From: Castellaniella sp035707805
GTDB lineage: Bacteria; Pseudomonadota; Gammaproteobacteria; Burkholderiales; Burkholderiaceae_B
Direction: 5' to 3'
DNA length: 64,000 bases
Assembly (NCBI GenBank): GCA_035707805.1
Contig: DASSTS010000049.1
Coordinates: 17,333-81,332 of the forward strand
The position numbers and the translations under genes were made by a program. Numbering within the stretch: position 1 is the first letter of the stretch; every line of letters starts with the position of its first letter. Below are positions 9,979 to 18,936 of the stretch, in pieces. The notes beneath the pieces were generated by a model, which was not told the origin of the DNA, ran no database searches, and saw nothing but the letters and a program-made list of their open reading frames with translations.

Positions 9979-10926
9979 ATGTCACAGCTTCCCCGCCTGC
10001 CCATCGATCCAGCGGCCGTATCGCGGCAATTCGCCCGGCGCGCGCCGCTGGATGCGCCGCAGTTCCTGTTCGGCGAGATCGCGCAGCGCATGCTGCGCCG
10101 GCTCAGCTACATCCGCCTCGATCCGCACGACATCCTGGACGCGGGCTGCGGCGCCGCCCATGCCCTCGACCCCTTGCGGGCGCGCTATCCGAACCTGCAC
10201 TACATCGGCCAGGACAACTGCGCGGCGCTGCTGGATACCGCCCGCGAACGCTACCTCAGCAAGCCCGGATTCTGGCACCGCCTGCGCAACAAGCCCACGC
10301 CCCAGCCCGAATTCGTGCAGGCGGACCTGGCCGAAACCGGCCTGCCCGACGAAAGCCTGGACCTGGTCTGGTCGAACCTGGCGCTGCACTGGCACGCCGA
10401 GCCGCACCTGGTGCTGCAGGAATGGCGCCGGATCCTGCGCAACGACGCGCTGGCCATGTATTCCAGCCTGGGCCCCGGCTCGCTGCGCGAGCTGCGCGAG
10501 GCCGTCGCCGAGGCCGGCCTGGATACCCACCCCATGGAATTCGTGGACATGCACGATTTCGGCGACCTGATGCTGCAGGTCGGCTTCGCCGATCCGGTCA
10601 TGGACCAGGAAATCATCACCCTGACCTACCGGACGGCGGAAAAACTGCTGGAAGACGTCCGGGCGCTGGGGGGCAATCCCCACGCTCAGCGCCGCCCGGG
10701 CCTGGCGGGCCGGGAATGGCGCGCGCGCCTGATCCGGGCGCTGGAACGCCGCCGGCACGCAGACGGCACCATCCACCTGAGCCTCGAGGTCGCCTACGGC
10801 CACGCCTGGCGGGCCGCGGCCCGGCGCGGCGTGATCGGCGACATGCCGGTCACGGTCTTCAAGCGCGCCCAGCCCCTGGAGGCCGGCAAGCCGCCGCCGC
10901 GCGTGGTGCCGCGCAAGCCGTCTTAG
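9979..10926 (+). CDS. BioC-like SAM-dependent methyltransferase
   Basis: A class I methyltransferase of 315 residues. Motif I is DILDAGCGAA near 50, the acidic residue after strand 2 is in YIGQD, and the post-motif LVWSNLALHW matches BioC/malonyl-ACP O-methyltransferases, which start biotin synthesis. No other bio gene is adjacent, so the symbol is withheld. The lysine/proline-rich tail is not informative. The stop overlaps the convergent rimO stop by 4 bases. No clear Shine-Dalgarno precedes the ATG. Confidence 0.78.
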   Translation: MSQLPRLPIDPAAVSRQFARRAPLDAPQFLFGEIAQRMLRRLSYIRLDPHDILDAGCGAAHALDPLRARYPNLHYIGQDNCAALLDTARERYLSKPGFWHRLRNKPTPQPEFVQADLAETGLPDESLDLVWSNLALHWHAEPHLVLQEWRRILRNDALAMYSSLGPGSLRELREAVAEAGLDTHPMEFVDMHDFGDLMLQVGFADPVMDQEIITLTYRTAEKLLEDVRALGGNPHAQRRPGLAGREWRARLIRALERRRHADGTIHLSLEVAYGHAWRAAARRGVIGDMPVTVFKRAQPLEAGKPPPRVVPRKPS

Positions 10927-12245
10927 ACCGGCGCCCCGTACAGGTCGTATTCGTCGGCGTCCTCGATCCGCGCCTGCACCAGGTCGCCCGGCTTGCGGCC
11001 CGCGGCGTCGCGCAGCAGCACGGTGCCGTCGATCTCGGGCGCGTCGGCCATGGACCGCGCGGTCGCGCCGCCCTGCTCGTCCACCTCATCCACCAGCACA
11101 GTGAGGGTCCGTCCTACCTTCGCAGCCAGGCGCTGTGTGGAAATCGCCTGCTGGTGCGCCATGAACCGCTCCCAGCGTTCCGCCTTGACCTCGTCGGGCA
11201 CGGCCCCCGGCAGATCGTTGGCCCTCGCCCCGTCCACGGGCGAATACTGGAAGCAGCCCACCCGGTCCAGCTGCGCCTCGCTCATCCAGTCCAGCAGGTA
11301 CTGGAAGTCTTCCTCGGTCTCGCCCGGAAAGCCGACGATGAAGGTCGAGCGCAAGGTCAGATCCGGACAGGCCTCGCGCCACTGGCGGATGCGGGCCAGG
11401 GTGCGATCCTCGAACGCCGGGCGCTTCATGGCCCGCAGGATGCGCGGACTGGCATGCTGGAAGGGGATGTCCAGGTAAGGCAGGATGCGGCCCTCCGCCA
11501 TCAGGGGGATGAGCTCGTCCACGTGCGGATAGGGATAGACGTAGTGCATGCGCACCCAGACGCCGAACTCGCCCAGCGCCTGGGCCAGCTCGGTCAGGCG
11601 GGTCTTGACCGGACGGCCGTTCCAGAAGCCGGTGCGGTACTTGATGTCCACCCCGTAGGCGCTGGTGTCCTGTGAGATCACCAGCAGTTCCTTGACGCCG
11701 GCGTCGACCAGCCGGCGGGCCTCGCCCAGCACGTCGCCGACCGGGCGGCTGACCAGGCGCCCGCGCATGGACGGAATGATGCAGAAGCTGCAGTTGTGGT
11801 TGCAGCCCTCGGAGATCTTCAGGTAGGCATAGTGGCGCGGCGTCAGGCGGATGCCTTGGGGCGGGACCAGGTCCACGTAGGGATCGTGGGCGCGCTGGTG
11901 GGGGGCGGCCTCGTGCACGGCCCGCACCACCTGCTCGTACTGCTGCGGTCCGGTGACGGCCAGCACCGCGGGATGCACGTCGCGGATCATGTCGGCCTCG
12001 ACGCCCAGGCAGCCGGTGACGATGACCTTGCCGTTCTCGACGATGGCCTCGCCGATGGCGTCCAGCGATTCGGCCTTGGCGCTGTCGATGAAGCCGCAGG
12101 TGTTGACCACCACGACGTCGGCGCCGTCATAGTCGGCGCTGATGGTGTAGCCGTCCATGCGCAGCTGGGTCAGGATGCGTTCCGAATCGACCAGGGCCTT
12201 GGGGCAGCCCAGGCTGACGAAACCGACGCGGGGGGATGGGCTCAT
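10923..12245 (-). CDS. rimO: ribosomal protein uS12 methylthiotransferase RimO
   Basis: Radical-SAM iron-sulfur enzyme of 440 residues that methylthiolates an aspartate of ribosomal protein S12. The N-terminal MTTase domain has LGCPKALVDSE, VNTCGFI and TGCLG cysteines for one cluster, the radical-SAM motif CNHNCSFC follows near residue 145, and a TRAM domain closes the protein. The CNHNCSFCIIPSMRG form separates it from MiaB. ATG at 12245 follows GAGGAATCC, a good ribosome-binding site; the six-codon extension upstream lacks one. Confidence 0.96.
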   Translation of the reverse strand: MSPSPRVGFVSLGCPKALVDSERILTQLRMDGYTISADYDGADVVVVNTCGFIDSAKAESLDAIGEAIVENGKVIVTGCLGVEADMIRDVHPAVLAVTGPQQYEQVVRAVHEAAPHQRAHDPYVDLVPPQGIRLTPRHYAYLKISEGCNHNCSFCIIPSMRGRLVSRPVGDVLGEARRLVDAGVKELLVISQDTSAYGVDIKYRTGFWNGRPVKTRLTELAQALGEFGVWVRMHYVYPYPHVDELIPLMAEGRILPYLDIPFQHASPRILRAMKRPAFEDRTLARIRQWREACPDLTLRSTFIVGFPGETEEDFQYLLDWMSEAQLDRVGCFQYSPVDGARANDLPGAVPDEVKAERWERFMAHQQAISTQRLAAKVGRTLTVLVDEVDEQGGATARSMADAPEIDGTVLLRDAAGRKPGDLVQARIEDADEYDLYGAPV

Positions 12246-12344
12246 GGATTCCTCGGTGTGCAAAAAAGCAAACCTTTGATTTTAATGAATTGATGCTACA
12301 GTCCCCCAAAAGCGCTCCCGCCCTCCGCAGAAATCCGACCGACC

Positions 12345-13712
12345 GTGCCAGAATCACCACACTCGCAGAAGACCCGCCCCGCCGACGCCAGCCCCCGCGC
12401 AAAGCCGGAGTCCGCGCTGTCCCGGCAGCTGATGGCGGCCGCTCAGGCCGTGCAGGGGGTGCTGGCCGGCCGGTCCCTGTCCGAATCGCTGGAAGACACG
12501 CCCCACGACCTGCGGCCCGCCGCGCAGGCCCTGTCGTTCCATGCCATGCGCCAGCTCGGCTTTGCGCAGGCCGCGCGGGCGCTGCTGGTGCCCCGCCGTC
12601 CCGCCGACCGCCTCACCGAATCGCTGCTGCTGCTGGGCCTGTCCCTGCTGGAAGCCCACCATCGCCATGCCGAGGGCGCCGAGCTGCCGGCCGGCACGCC
12701 GCGCTATGCCGAACACACGCTGGTGCACCAGATGGTGCAGGCCGCAGCGTCCGACCGCCACACCCGTCCCGCCAAGAACCTGATCAATGCGGTCCTGCGC
12801 CGCTACGGCCGCGAGCGGCCGGCGCTGCTGGCGCGGATCCAGGACACGCCCTCGGCCCGCTGGAACCACCCGGACTGGTGGATCGAGGCCCTGCGCGCCG
12901 CCTGGCCCGACGACTGGCAGGACATCCTGCGCGCGGCCGACCAGCCGCCGCCCATGACGCTGCGCGCCAACGTCCGCCAGCTGTCCCGAGACGAACTGCG
13001 GACGCGGCTGGAACAGGCGGGCATCGGCGCCACCCCGGTCGGCGCCGCCGGCCTGGTCCTGGACCGACCCCATCCGGTGCGTGACCTGCCCGGCTTCGCC
13101 GAAGGCTGGTGGTCGGTGCAGGACGCCTCCGCTCAGCGCGCCGGCGAGCTGCTGCCGCTGCGCGACGGCATGCGGGTGCTGGACGCCTGCGCGGCCCCGG
13201 GCGGCAAGACCGCCCACCTGCTGGAACGCCACGCACTGGATCTGACCGCGCTGGACAGCGACGCCCAGCGCCTGGCGCGCGTCGAGGACACGCTGGCGCG
13301 GCTGCGGCTGGCGGCCGGCGACGTGCGCTTGCGCCGGGCCGATGCCGCCACGCCGGCGGACTGGTGGGACGGCCGGCCCTACGATGCCATTCTGGCCGAC
13401 GTACCCTGCACGGCATCGGGCGTCGTGCGCCGCCATCCGGACATCCGCTGGCTGCGCCGGGCCGAGGACGTGGCGCGCACCGCGGCGCTGCAGGCCGGCA
13501 TCGTGGATGCGCTGTGGCCGCTGCTGGCCCCCGGTGGCCATCTGTTGTATGCCACCTGCTCGATCTTCCCCCAGGAAGGCGAATCCCAGGTCCGGGCGTT
13601 CCTGCAGCGCCACCCCGACGCCCACCGGCTGCCCGCCCCGGGCCAGATCCTGCCGGGCGGCGCCGACGGCGGAGACGGATTTTTCTACGCGCTGCTGCGC
13701 AAGCCGGCGTGA
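12345..13712 (+). CDS. rsmB: 16S rRNA (cytosine-967-C5)-methyltransferase RsmB
   Basis: Methylates C967 of 16S rRNA. The 455-residue protein has an N-terminal NusB-like domain (about 25-165, with KNLINAVLRR) and a C-terminal Rossmann methyltransferase domain. The latter shows DACAAPGGKTAHLLE (cofactor binding) and the two cysteines of this family in DVPCTASG and YATCSI. The start is GTG at 12345; an ATG at codon 30 is an alternative. An A+T-rich divergent gap to rimO contains possible promoter elements (TTTGAT at 12275-12280, TACAGT at 12297-12302). It stands 79 bases ahead of the DUF4390 gene, the same linkage seen in other Burkholderiales. Confidence 0.92.
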   Translation: MPESPHSQKTRPADASPRAKPESALSRQLMAAAQAVQGVLAGRSLSESLEDTPHDLRPAAQALSFHAMRQLGFAQAARALLVPRRPADRLTESLLLLGLSLLEAHHRHAEGAELPAGTPRYAEHTLVHQMVQAAASDRHTRPAKNLINAVLRRYGRERPALLARIQDTPSARWNHPDWWIEALRAAWPDDWQDILRAADQPPPMTLRANVRQLSRDELRTRLEQAGIGATPVGAAGLVLDRPHPVRDLPGFAEGWWSVQDASAQRAGELLPLRDGMRVLDACAAPGGKTAHLLERHALDLTALDSDAQRLARVEDTLARLRLAAGDVRLRRADAATPADWWDGRPYDAILADVPCTASGVVRRHPDIRWLRRAEDVARTAALQAGIVDALWPLLAPGGHLLYATCSIFPQEGESQVRAFLQRHPDAHRLPAPGQILPGGADGGDGFFYALLRKPA

Positions 13713-13791
13713 GGCGGCCGTCCCGGCTTGCGCTCGCGCGCACGGTCATCAACAATACCGCCATCGCCCGTTCTTCCGCCCGGCCCCGCGC

Positions 13792-14358
13792 ATGATCCGT
13801 TTCCTGACCCTCCTGACGTTCTGCCTGCTGAATCTGCTGCCAGCCGCGCAGGGGCGGGAAGGCCAGGTCGTGCGCATCGACCCGGTGGTCCAGCAGGGCC
13901 AGTTGCTGATCGACGCGGACATCGACTTCACCTTGGGCGACGAGCTGCACGATGCCGCCCAGAAAGGCGTTCCCCTGTTCTTTACGGCCGACCTCAAGAT
14001 CGTGCGGCCGCGCTGGTGGTGGTTCGACAAGACGGTCGTCTCCACCGAACAGACCTGGCGCATCCAGTTCAACGCCCTGACCCGGCAGTGGCGCGTCACT
14101 CTCGGCGAGCTCTCGCTGCCCGCCACGACCCTGGACGAGGCCCTGGACCTCGTCCGCCACATCCGCGGCTGGCCGGTGGGCGCCGCCGACCGCTTCCGCG
14201 CCGGCGTCCAGTACGAGGGCCAGGTGCGCCTGCGGCTGGACACCTCGCGCCTGGCCCGGCCCTTCCAGGTCGACGCGCTGAACAGCAATGCCTGGTCCCT
14301 GACGACCCCATGGAAAAACTTCACCTTTTCTCTTTCCGGCGACACGCCCCGAAACTGA
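13792..14358 (+). CDS. DUF4390 domain-containing exported protein
   Basis: A 188-residue protein with an N-terminal signal peptide (MIRFLTLLTFCLLNLLPAAQG) and a single DUF4390-type region of alternating beta strands containing the basic-aromatic segment PRWWWFDK. Its function is unknown. Its 3' end overlaps the downstream sensor kinase gene by 49 bases in another frame, implying coupled expression. By position, between rsmB and the NtrY/NtrX-like pair, it may act in the periplasm with the sensor kinase; this is inference from neighbourhood only. Confidence 0.82.
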   Translation: MIRFLTLLTFCLLNLLPAAQGREGQVVRIDPVVQQGQLLIDADIDFTLGDELHDAAQKGVPLFFTADLKIVRPRWWWFDKTVVSTEQTWRIQFNALTRQWRVTLGELSLPATTLDEALDLVRHIRGWPVGAADRFRAGVQYEGQVRLRLDTSRLARPFQVDALNSNAWSLTTPWKNFTFSLSGDTPRN

Positions 14359-16691
14359 TCCGCTGGGCGCTGCGCATTGCGCTGCTGGTGGCCGCGGTCA
14401 GCGCCGTGGCGCTGCTGGGGCTGCTGGTCTGGTCGACCGGCAACGCCTCGCGCTACGCGCAGCAGTACGACCTGCTGCTGCTGCTCAACGGCGTGCTGGC
14501 GGTCGCCCTCATGTCCTGGGTCGCCATGCTGTCGATCCGCCTGGTGCGCCAGGTGCGCCGCCGCCAGTTCGGCGCCCGGATGACGGCACGCTTCACGCTG
14601 TACTTCACCTTGATCGGCATTCTGCCGGGCGTCATCATCTACGTCCTGTCGGTGCAGTTCATGTCGCGCTCGATCGAATCGTGGTTCAACGTGCGGGTGG
14701 ACAGCGCCCTGGAAGCCGGCCTGAACCTCGGGCGCGCCGCGCTGGACGCGCAGCTGTCCGAGCTCAACGGCCGGGCGCGCAGCATGGCCCTGCGGCTGAA
14801 CAACGCCAGCGACCCGGAAACCGCGCTGCTGATCACCTCCCTGCGGGAAAGCAACGGCATCGACGAGGCCATGGTCTTCACGGGCAACGGCCGCCTGGTG
14901 GCGTTCTCCTCATCCGCCTTCGGCCAGCTGCTGCCCGATCTGCCGCCCAACAGCGTCATGAACCAGCTGCGCGTCTCGCAGGGCTACGCGGCCGCCGAGG
15001 CCGACGTGGCGGCGGCCAGCGGCCCCACCAGCACCGGCCTGCACCTGCGCGTCGTGATCCCGCTGGGTTCCAACACCGACCGGCTGGGCACACCCATGGG
15101 GCTGGGCAGCGACACGCGCTGGCTGCAGGTCATCCAGGCGGTGCCCGAGCGCATCGCGCACAACGCCAGCCAGGTCCAGCAAGGCTTTCGCGACTACCAG
15201 GAACTCGCGCTCTCGCGCCTGGGCCTGCGCAAGCTGTACGGCATCACCCTGACGCTGGCGCTGATCCTGGCGGTGTTCGCCGCCGTGGTCGTCGCGCTGG
15301 CGGTATCGCGCCGGCTGGTGCGCCCGCTGCTGACGCTGGCCTCGGGCACGCAGGCCGTGGGCGTGGGCGACTACCGCCCGCTGCCCGAGCCCCCGGCGCG
15401 CGACGAGGTGGGCCAGCTCACCCGGTCGTTCAACGCCATGACGCGCCAGCTGGACGAGGCCAGGCGCATGGTGGACCGGCACCGGCGCCAGCTCGAGCAA
15501 AGCAATCTGTATCTGGAATCGGTGCTGAGCAACCTGTCCTCAGGGGTGCTGGTCTTCGACCACGCCTTCCGCCTGACCCTGTTCAACCAGGGGGCGCAAT
15601 CCATCCTGCGCCTGGACCTGCGCACCTGCCAGGGCCGTCCGCTGGAGACCGTCGACGGCGCCCTCGCGCTGGCGCAGCTGATCCGCCAGGCCTTCGCGTC
15701 GCACGATGCCGTGGAATCGACCCGCCCCTACTGGCAGCAGCAGTTCGAGATCGAGCTGCAGCAGGCAAGCGACAACGAACGCAAGAAGCACGTCGTCACG
15801 CTGCTGGCGCGCGGCACGCGCCTGGTGATGGACGGGCACGAGGACGGCTACCTGGTCGTGTTCGACGACATCAGCGAGGTGATCTCCGCCAGCCGCACCG
15901 TCGCCTGGGGCGAGGTCGCCCGCCGGCTGGCGCACGAGATCAAGAACCCGCTCACGCCCATCCAGCTGTCGGCCGAACGGCTGGCCATGAAGCTTGCCGA
16001 CCGCCTGAAGGGCGACGACGCGGCGATGCTGCAGCGGTCCACCCAGACCATCGTCAACCAGGTGGCCTCGCTCAAGCGCATGGTGGACGACTTCCGCGAA
16101 TACGCCCGCACTCCGCCCGCGCAGATGCAGGACATCGACCTCAACGCCCTGGTGGCCGACATCCTGACGCTGTACGGCTGGGACCCCGACGGCGCGGACC
16201 CGTCGCCCGCGCGTCCCGGGCCGCGCATGGACGCGCACCTGGCCGACGGCCTGCCCCGGATCCAGGGCGATCCGGCGCAGCTGCGCCAGGTGATCCACAA
16301 CCTGCTGGCCAACGCCCGCGACGCGGCCCAGGCCCACGCCCCCGCCGGCACCGCCGAGATCCGCGTCCAGACCCGGCTGATCGTGCCCGAGGATTCCGCG
16401 GACCAGGCGCGCGTCCGCCTGACCGTGTCGGACAACGGGCCGGGTTTCGCGCCGGAGGTCCTGCACCGCGTCTTCGAACCCTACGTGACGACCAAGGCGA
16501 CGGGCACGGGCCTGGGACTTGCCATCGTCAAGAAGATCGTCGAAGAGCACGGCGCCCAGGTCGACATTTCCAACCGTTCCGAAGGCGGGGCGCGCATCTC
16601 GATCCTGTTCTCGCGGCTCGCGGCCGGCCCGGCCCGGCTGGACGCCGGGGGTCAGGCACAGGATAATACGCACAACACACAGGTGAGGTGA
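14310..16691 (+). CDS. ntrY: NtrY-like membrane sensor histidine kinase
   Basis: A 793-residue kinase of the NtrY family. Three hydrophobic segments lie within the first 120 residues. A periplasmic stretch to about 310 follows, then another membrane segment and a HAMP domain (SRRLVRPLLTLASG), a PAS domain (about 395-500), HisKA with H542 in RLAHEIKNPLTPIQ, and HATPase_c with HNLLANARDAA, DNGPGF and GTGLGLAIV. It should phosphorylate the regulator encoded 1 base downstream. The ATG at 14310 lies inside the DUF4390 gene. NtrY systems are linked to nitrogen, redox or envelope signals in different groups; the stimulus here is unknown. Confidence 0.88.
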   Translation: MEKLHLFSFRRHAPKLIRWALRIALLVAAVSAVALLGLLVWSTGNASRYAQQYDLLLLLNGVLAVALMSWVAMLSIRLVRQVRRRQFGARMTARFTLYFTLIGILPGVIIYVLSVQFMSRSIESWFNVRVDSALEAGLNLGRAALDAQLSELNGRARSMALRLNNASDPETALLITSLRESNGIDEAMVFTGNGRLVAFSSSAFGQLLPDLPPNSVMNQLRVSQGYAAAEADVAAASGPTSTGLHLRVVIPLGSNTDRLGTPMGLGSDTRWLQVIQAVPERIAHNASQVQQGFRDYQELALSRLGLRKLYGITLTLALILAVFAAVVVALAVSRRLVRPLLTLASGTQAVGVGDYRPLPEPPARDEVGQLTRSFNAMTRQLDEARRMVDRHRRQLEQSNLYLESVLSNLSSGVLVFDHAFRLTLFNQGAQSILRLDLRTCQGRPLETVDGALALAQLIRQAFASHDAVESTRPYWQQQFEIELQQASDNERKKHVVTLLARGTRLVMDGHEDGYLVVFDDISEVISASRTVAWGEVARRLAHEIKNPLTPIQLSAERLAMKLADRLKGDDAAMLQRSTQTIVNQVASLKRMVDDFREYARTPPAQMQDIDLNALVADILTLYGWDPDGADPSPARPGPRMDAHLADGLPRIQGDPAQLRQVIHNLLANARDAAQAHAPAGTAEIRVQTRLIVPEDSADQARVRLTVSDNGPGFAPEVLHRVFEPYVTTKATGTGLGLAIVKKIVEEHGAQVDISNRSEGGARISILFSRLAAGPARLDAGGQAQDNTHNTQVR

Positions 16692-16692
16692 T

Positions 16693-17397
16693 ATGGCCAG
16701 AATTCTGGTGGTCGACGACGAAATCGGCATTCGCGAACTGCTGTCCGAAATTCTCTACGACGAAGGCCACACGGTCGAACTCGCGGAAAACGCGGCACAA
16801 GCCCGCGACTACCGCCTGCGCCAACGCCCGGATCTGGTTCTGCTGGACATCTGGATGCCCGACATCGACGGCGTCAGCCTGCTCAAGGAATGGTCCAGCC
16901 AGGGACTGCTGAACATGCCCGTCATCATGATGAGCGGCCATGCCACGGTCGACACGGCTGTCGAGGCCACCCGCATCGGCGCGGTCGACTTCCTGGAAAA
17001 ACCCATCACCCTGCAAAAACTGCTGAAGACCGTGGCGGCCGGCCTGGCCCGCCCCGTGATTCCAGCCTCCATGCGCAGCCGCACCGAGCGGCCCGTCATG
17101 CCCGATCCCGTGTTCACGCAGCCGCCGGCCACCAACGGCACGCCGGCCGCGCCTGCGGTCGCCGCCCCCGCGCCGGCCGTCGCGGACGACTCGCACCTGG
17201 GCTCGATCTCCCTGGACCAGCCGCTGCGCGAGGCCCGCGACGCCTTCGAACGCATCTACTTCGAATACCACCTGCTGCACGAGAACCACAGCATGACGCG
17301 GGTATCCGAGCGCACCGGCCTGGAACGCACCCACCTCTACCGCAAGCTCAAGCAACTGGGCATCGACACTTCACGCAAGAAATCCTCGGGCGGCTGA
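16693..17397 (+). CDS. NtrX-like response regulator lacking the AAA+ domain
   Basis: A 234-residue regulator: receiver domain (1-120, acidic pocket VVDDE, phospho-acceptor D52 in VLLDIWMPD, signalling lysine in LEKPI), an Ala/Pro-rich linker (about 125-185) and a Fis-type helix-turn-helix at the C-terminus (SERTGLERTHLYRKLKQLGI). Classical NtrX has a central sigma-54 ATPase domain of about 230 residues; none is present here, and no GAFTGA or Walker A motif can be found. The ribosome-binding site AGGTGAGGTG sits in the end of ntrY, and the ATG is 1 base after its stop, so the pair is cotranscribed. Confidence 0.88.
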   Translation: MARILVVDDEIGIRELLSEILYDEGHTVELAENAAQARDYRLRQRPDLVLLDIWMPDIDGVSLLKEWSSQGLLNMPVIMMSGHATVDTAVEATRIGAVDFLEKPITLQKLLKTVAAGLARPVIPASMRSRTERPVMPDPVFTQPPATNGTPAAPAVAAPAPAVADDSHLGSISLDQPLREARDAFERIYFEYHLLHENHSMTRVSERTGLERTHLYRKLKQLGIDTSRKKSSGG

Positions 17398-17409
17398 CCC
17401 GCCCGGCCC

Positions 17410-18372
17410 TCAGGGGCGGTACGACTGCAAGAAGACATCCACGGCCTGGCGCCGCCCGCCGGGCTTTTGCAGCGCGGTCACGCGCAGCACGCCGTCGGCC
17501 GTGGCCACGTCGATCCCCTCGCGGTCCAGGCGCAGCACGGTGCCGGGCATGTGCCGGTCCGCCTCGCCGCCCGAGGCTGCCGGCGACGTCACGGCATGGG
17601 CCTCCCAGACCTTCACCGGCTGCTCGAACCCCGGCAGGACCATCGTGGCGCCGGGGAAAGGATCAAAGGCGCGCACGCGCCGCGCCAGCACGGACGCCGG
17701 CAGGGAAAAATCCAGCGGGGATTCGGATTTCTGCAGTTTCTCGGCATAGGTGATGCCATCCAGCGGCTGCGGAATGGCTTGCGGCGGCGATCCCGCATCC
17801 AGTTGCGCCAGCACCTCGACGATGGCCCGCGCGCCATCGCGCGCCAGCCCGTCATGCAGACTGGCGGCCGTCTCGGCCGGACCGATCGGCCGTTCGACCC
17901 GCAGCAGCATCGCCCCGGTATCCAGGCCGGCATCCATCTGCATGATGGTGACTCCGCTGGCGTCGTCGCCGGCCTCGATGGCGCGCTGGATGGGCGCCGC
18001 CCCGCGCCAGCGGGGCAGCAGGCTGGCGTGGATGTTCAGGCAGCCATGGCGCGGCAGGTCCAGCACCCACTGGGGCAGGATCAGCCCATAGGCCGCCACG
18101 ACCATGACCTCGGGCGCCATCGACTGCAGCGCCGACCGCGCGGCCTGCGCCTCGTCCGGATATTTGCCGTCCAGCCGCAGGCTGCGCGGCTGCAGGACGG
18201 GGATGCCGGCCTCGGTCGCGGCCTGCTTCACCGGACTGGGCTGGAGCTTCATCCCGCGCCCGGACGGACGGTCCGGCTGCGTCATCACGCCGGCCACGGC
18301 GTGGCCCGCGTCGAGGATGGCGCGCAGGGCCTGCCGGGCGAACTCCGGGGTGCCCGCGAAAACGACCCGCAT
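17410..18372 (-). CDS. fmt: methionyl-tRNA formyltransferase
   Basis: Transfers a formyl group from 10-formyltetrahydrofolate to initiator Met-tRNA. The 320 residues show MRVVFAGTPEFA at the start, the catalytic HASLLPRWRGAAPIQRAI motif near 110-130, and the C-terminal OB-like domain. It lies 4 bases after def in the standard def-fmt pairing, and faces the NtrX-like gene tail to tail with a gap of 12 bases. Confidence 0.97.
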   Translation of the reverse strand: MRVVFAGTPEFARQALRAILDAGHAVAGVMTQPDRPSGRGMKLQPSPVKQAATEAGIPVLQPRSLRLDGKYPDEAQAARSALQSMAPEVMVVAAYGLILPQWVLDLPRHGCLNIHASLLPRWRGAAPIQRAIEAGDDASGVTIMQMDAGLDTGAMLLRVERPIGPAETAASLHDGLARDGARAIVEVLAQLDAGSPPQAIPQPLDGITYAEKLQKSESPLDFSLPASVLARRVRAFDPFPGATMVLPGFEQPVKVWEAHAVTSPAASGGEADRHMPGTVLRLDREGIDVATADGVLRVTALQKPGGRRQAVDVFLQSYRP

Positions 18373-18376
18373 GCGT

Positions 18377-18901
18377 TCAGACCCCGGCGGCTTCGCGCTG
18401 GGTCTCGCGCTGCTGCTTGCGCAGGCGCGTGCGGATGCGGTTCTGTTTCAGGACGGAGAGATACTCGACGAAGACCTTGCCCAGCAGGTGGTCCAGCTCG
18501 TGCTGCACGCAGACGGCCAGCAGGCCCTCGGCGTCGAACTCGTAGGGCTGGCCCTGCGTATCGAGCGCGCGCACGTGGATGCGGGCCGAGCGTTCGACCT
18601 CGTCGTAGATGCCGGGCACCGACAGGCAGCCTTCTTCGTAGACCTGCAGCTCGTCGCTTTTCCAGGTGATCTCGGGATTGATCAGCACGTGCAGGTCATT
18701 GCCGTCTTCGGAGACGTCGATCACCACCACGCGTTCGTGGACGTCCACCTGGGTGGCCGCCAGCCCGACGCCCGGCGCGGCATACATGGTCTCGGCCATG
18801 TCGCGCACCAGCTGGCGAATGCGGTCATCCACCTGCTGCACCGGCGCGGCGACCTTGTGCAGCCGGGGGTCCGGATATTTGAGGATGGGTAGCAAAGCCA
18901 T
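18377..18901 (-). CDS. def: peptide deformylase
   Basis: Metalloenzyme of 174 residues that removes the N-formyl group from nascent proteins. All three family motifs are present: GVGLAATQ near 45, EGCLS near 90 (metal-ligand cysteine) and QHELDHL near 134 (two histidines and the catalytic glutamate). A possible -10 element TATAGA (18916-18921, minus strand) lies just upstream, near the 3' end of msrQ, so def-fmt may have its own promoter. Confidence 0.97.
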   Translation of the reverse strand: MALLPILKYPDPRLHKVAAPVQQVDDRIRQLVRDMAETMYAAPGVGLAATQVDVHERVVVIDVSEDGNDLHVLINPEITWKSDELQVYEEGCLSVPGIYDEVERSARIHVRALDTQGQPYEFDAEGLLAVCVQHELDHLLGKVFVEYLSVLKQNRIRTRLRKQQRETQREAAGV

Positions 18902-18936
18902 GATGATTGCCTGATTCTATAAAAGCCAAGCTTCCA

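Noticed and set aside
9903..10091. Longer ComF start within the methyltransferase gene
   Set aside because: AAGGAAGG directly before 9902 and the zinc-ribbon N-terminus fit the short form; the extension is antisense to the methyltransferase.
13728..14309. In-frame extension of the NtrY-like kinase upstream of 14310
   Set aside because: The extension is Arg/Pro/Gly-rich shadow coding of the DUF4390 gene. MEKLHLFSFRR at 14310 directly precedes the first membrane helix.
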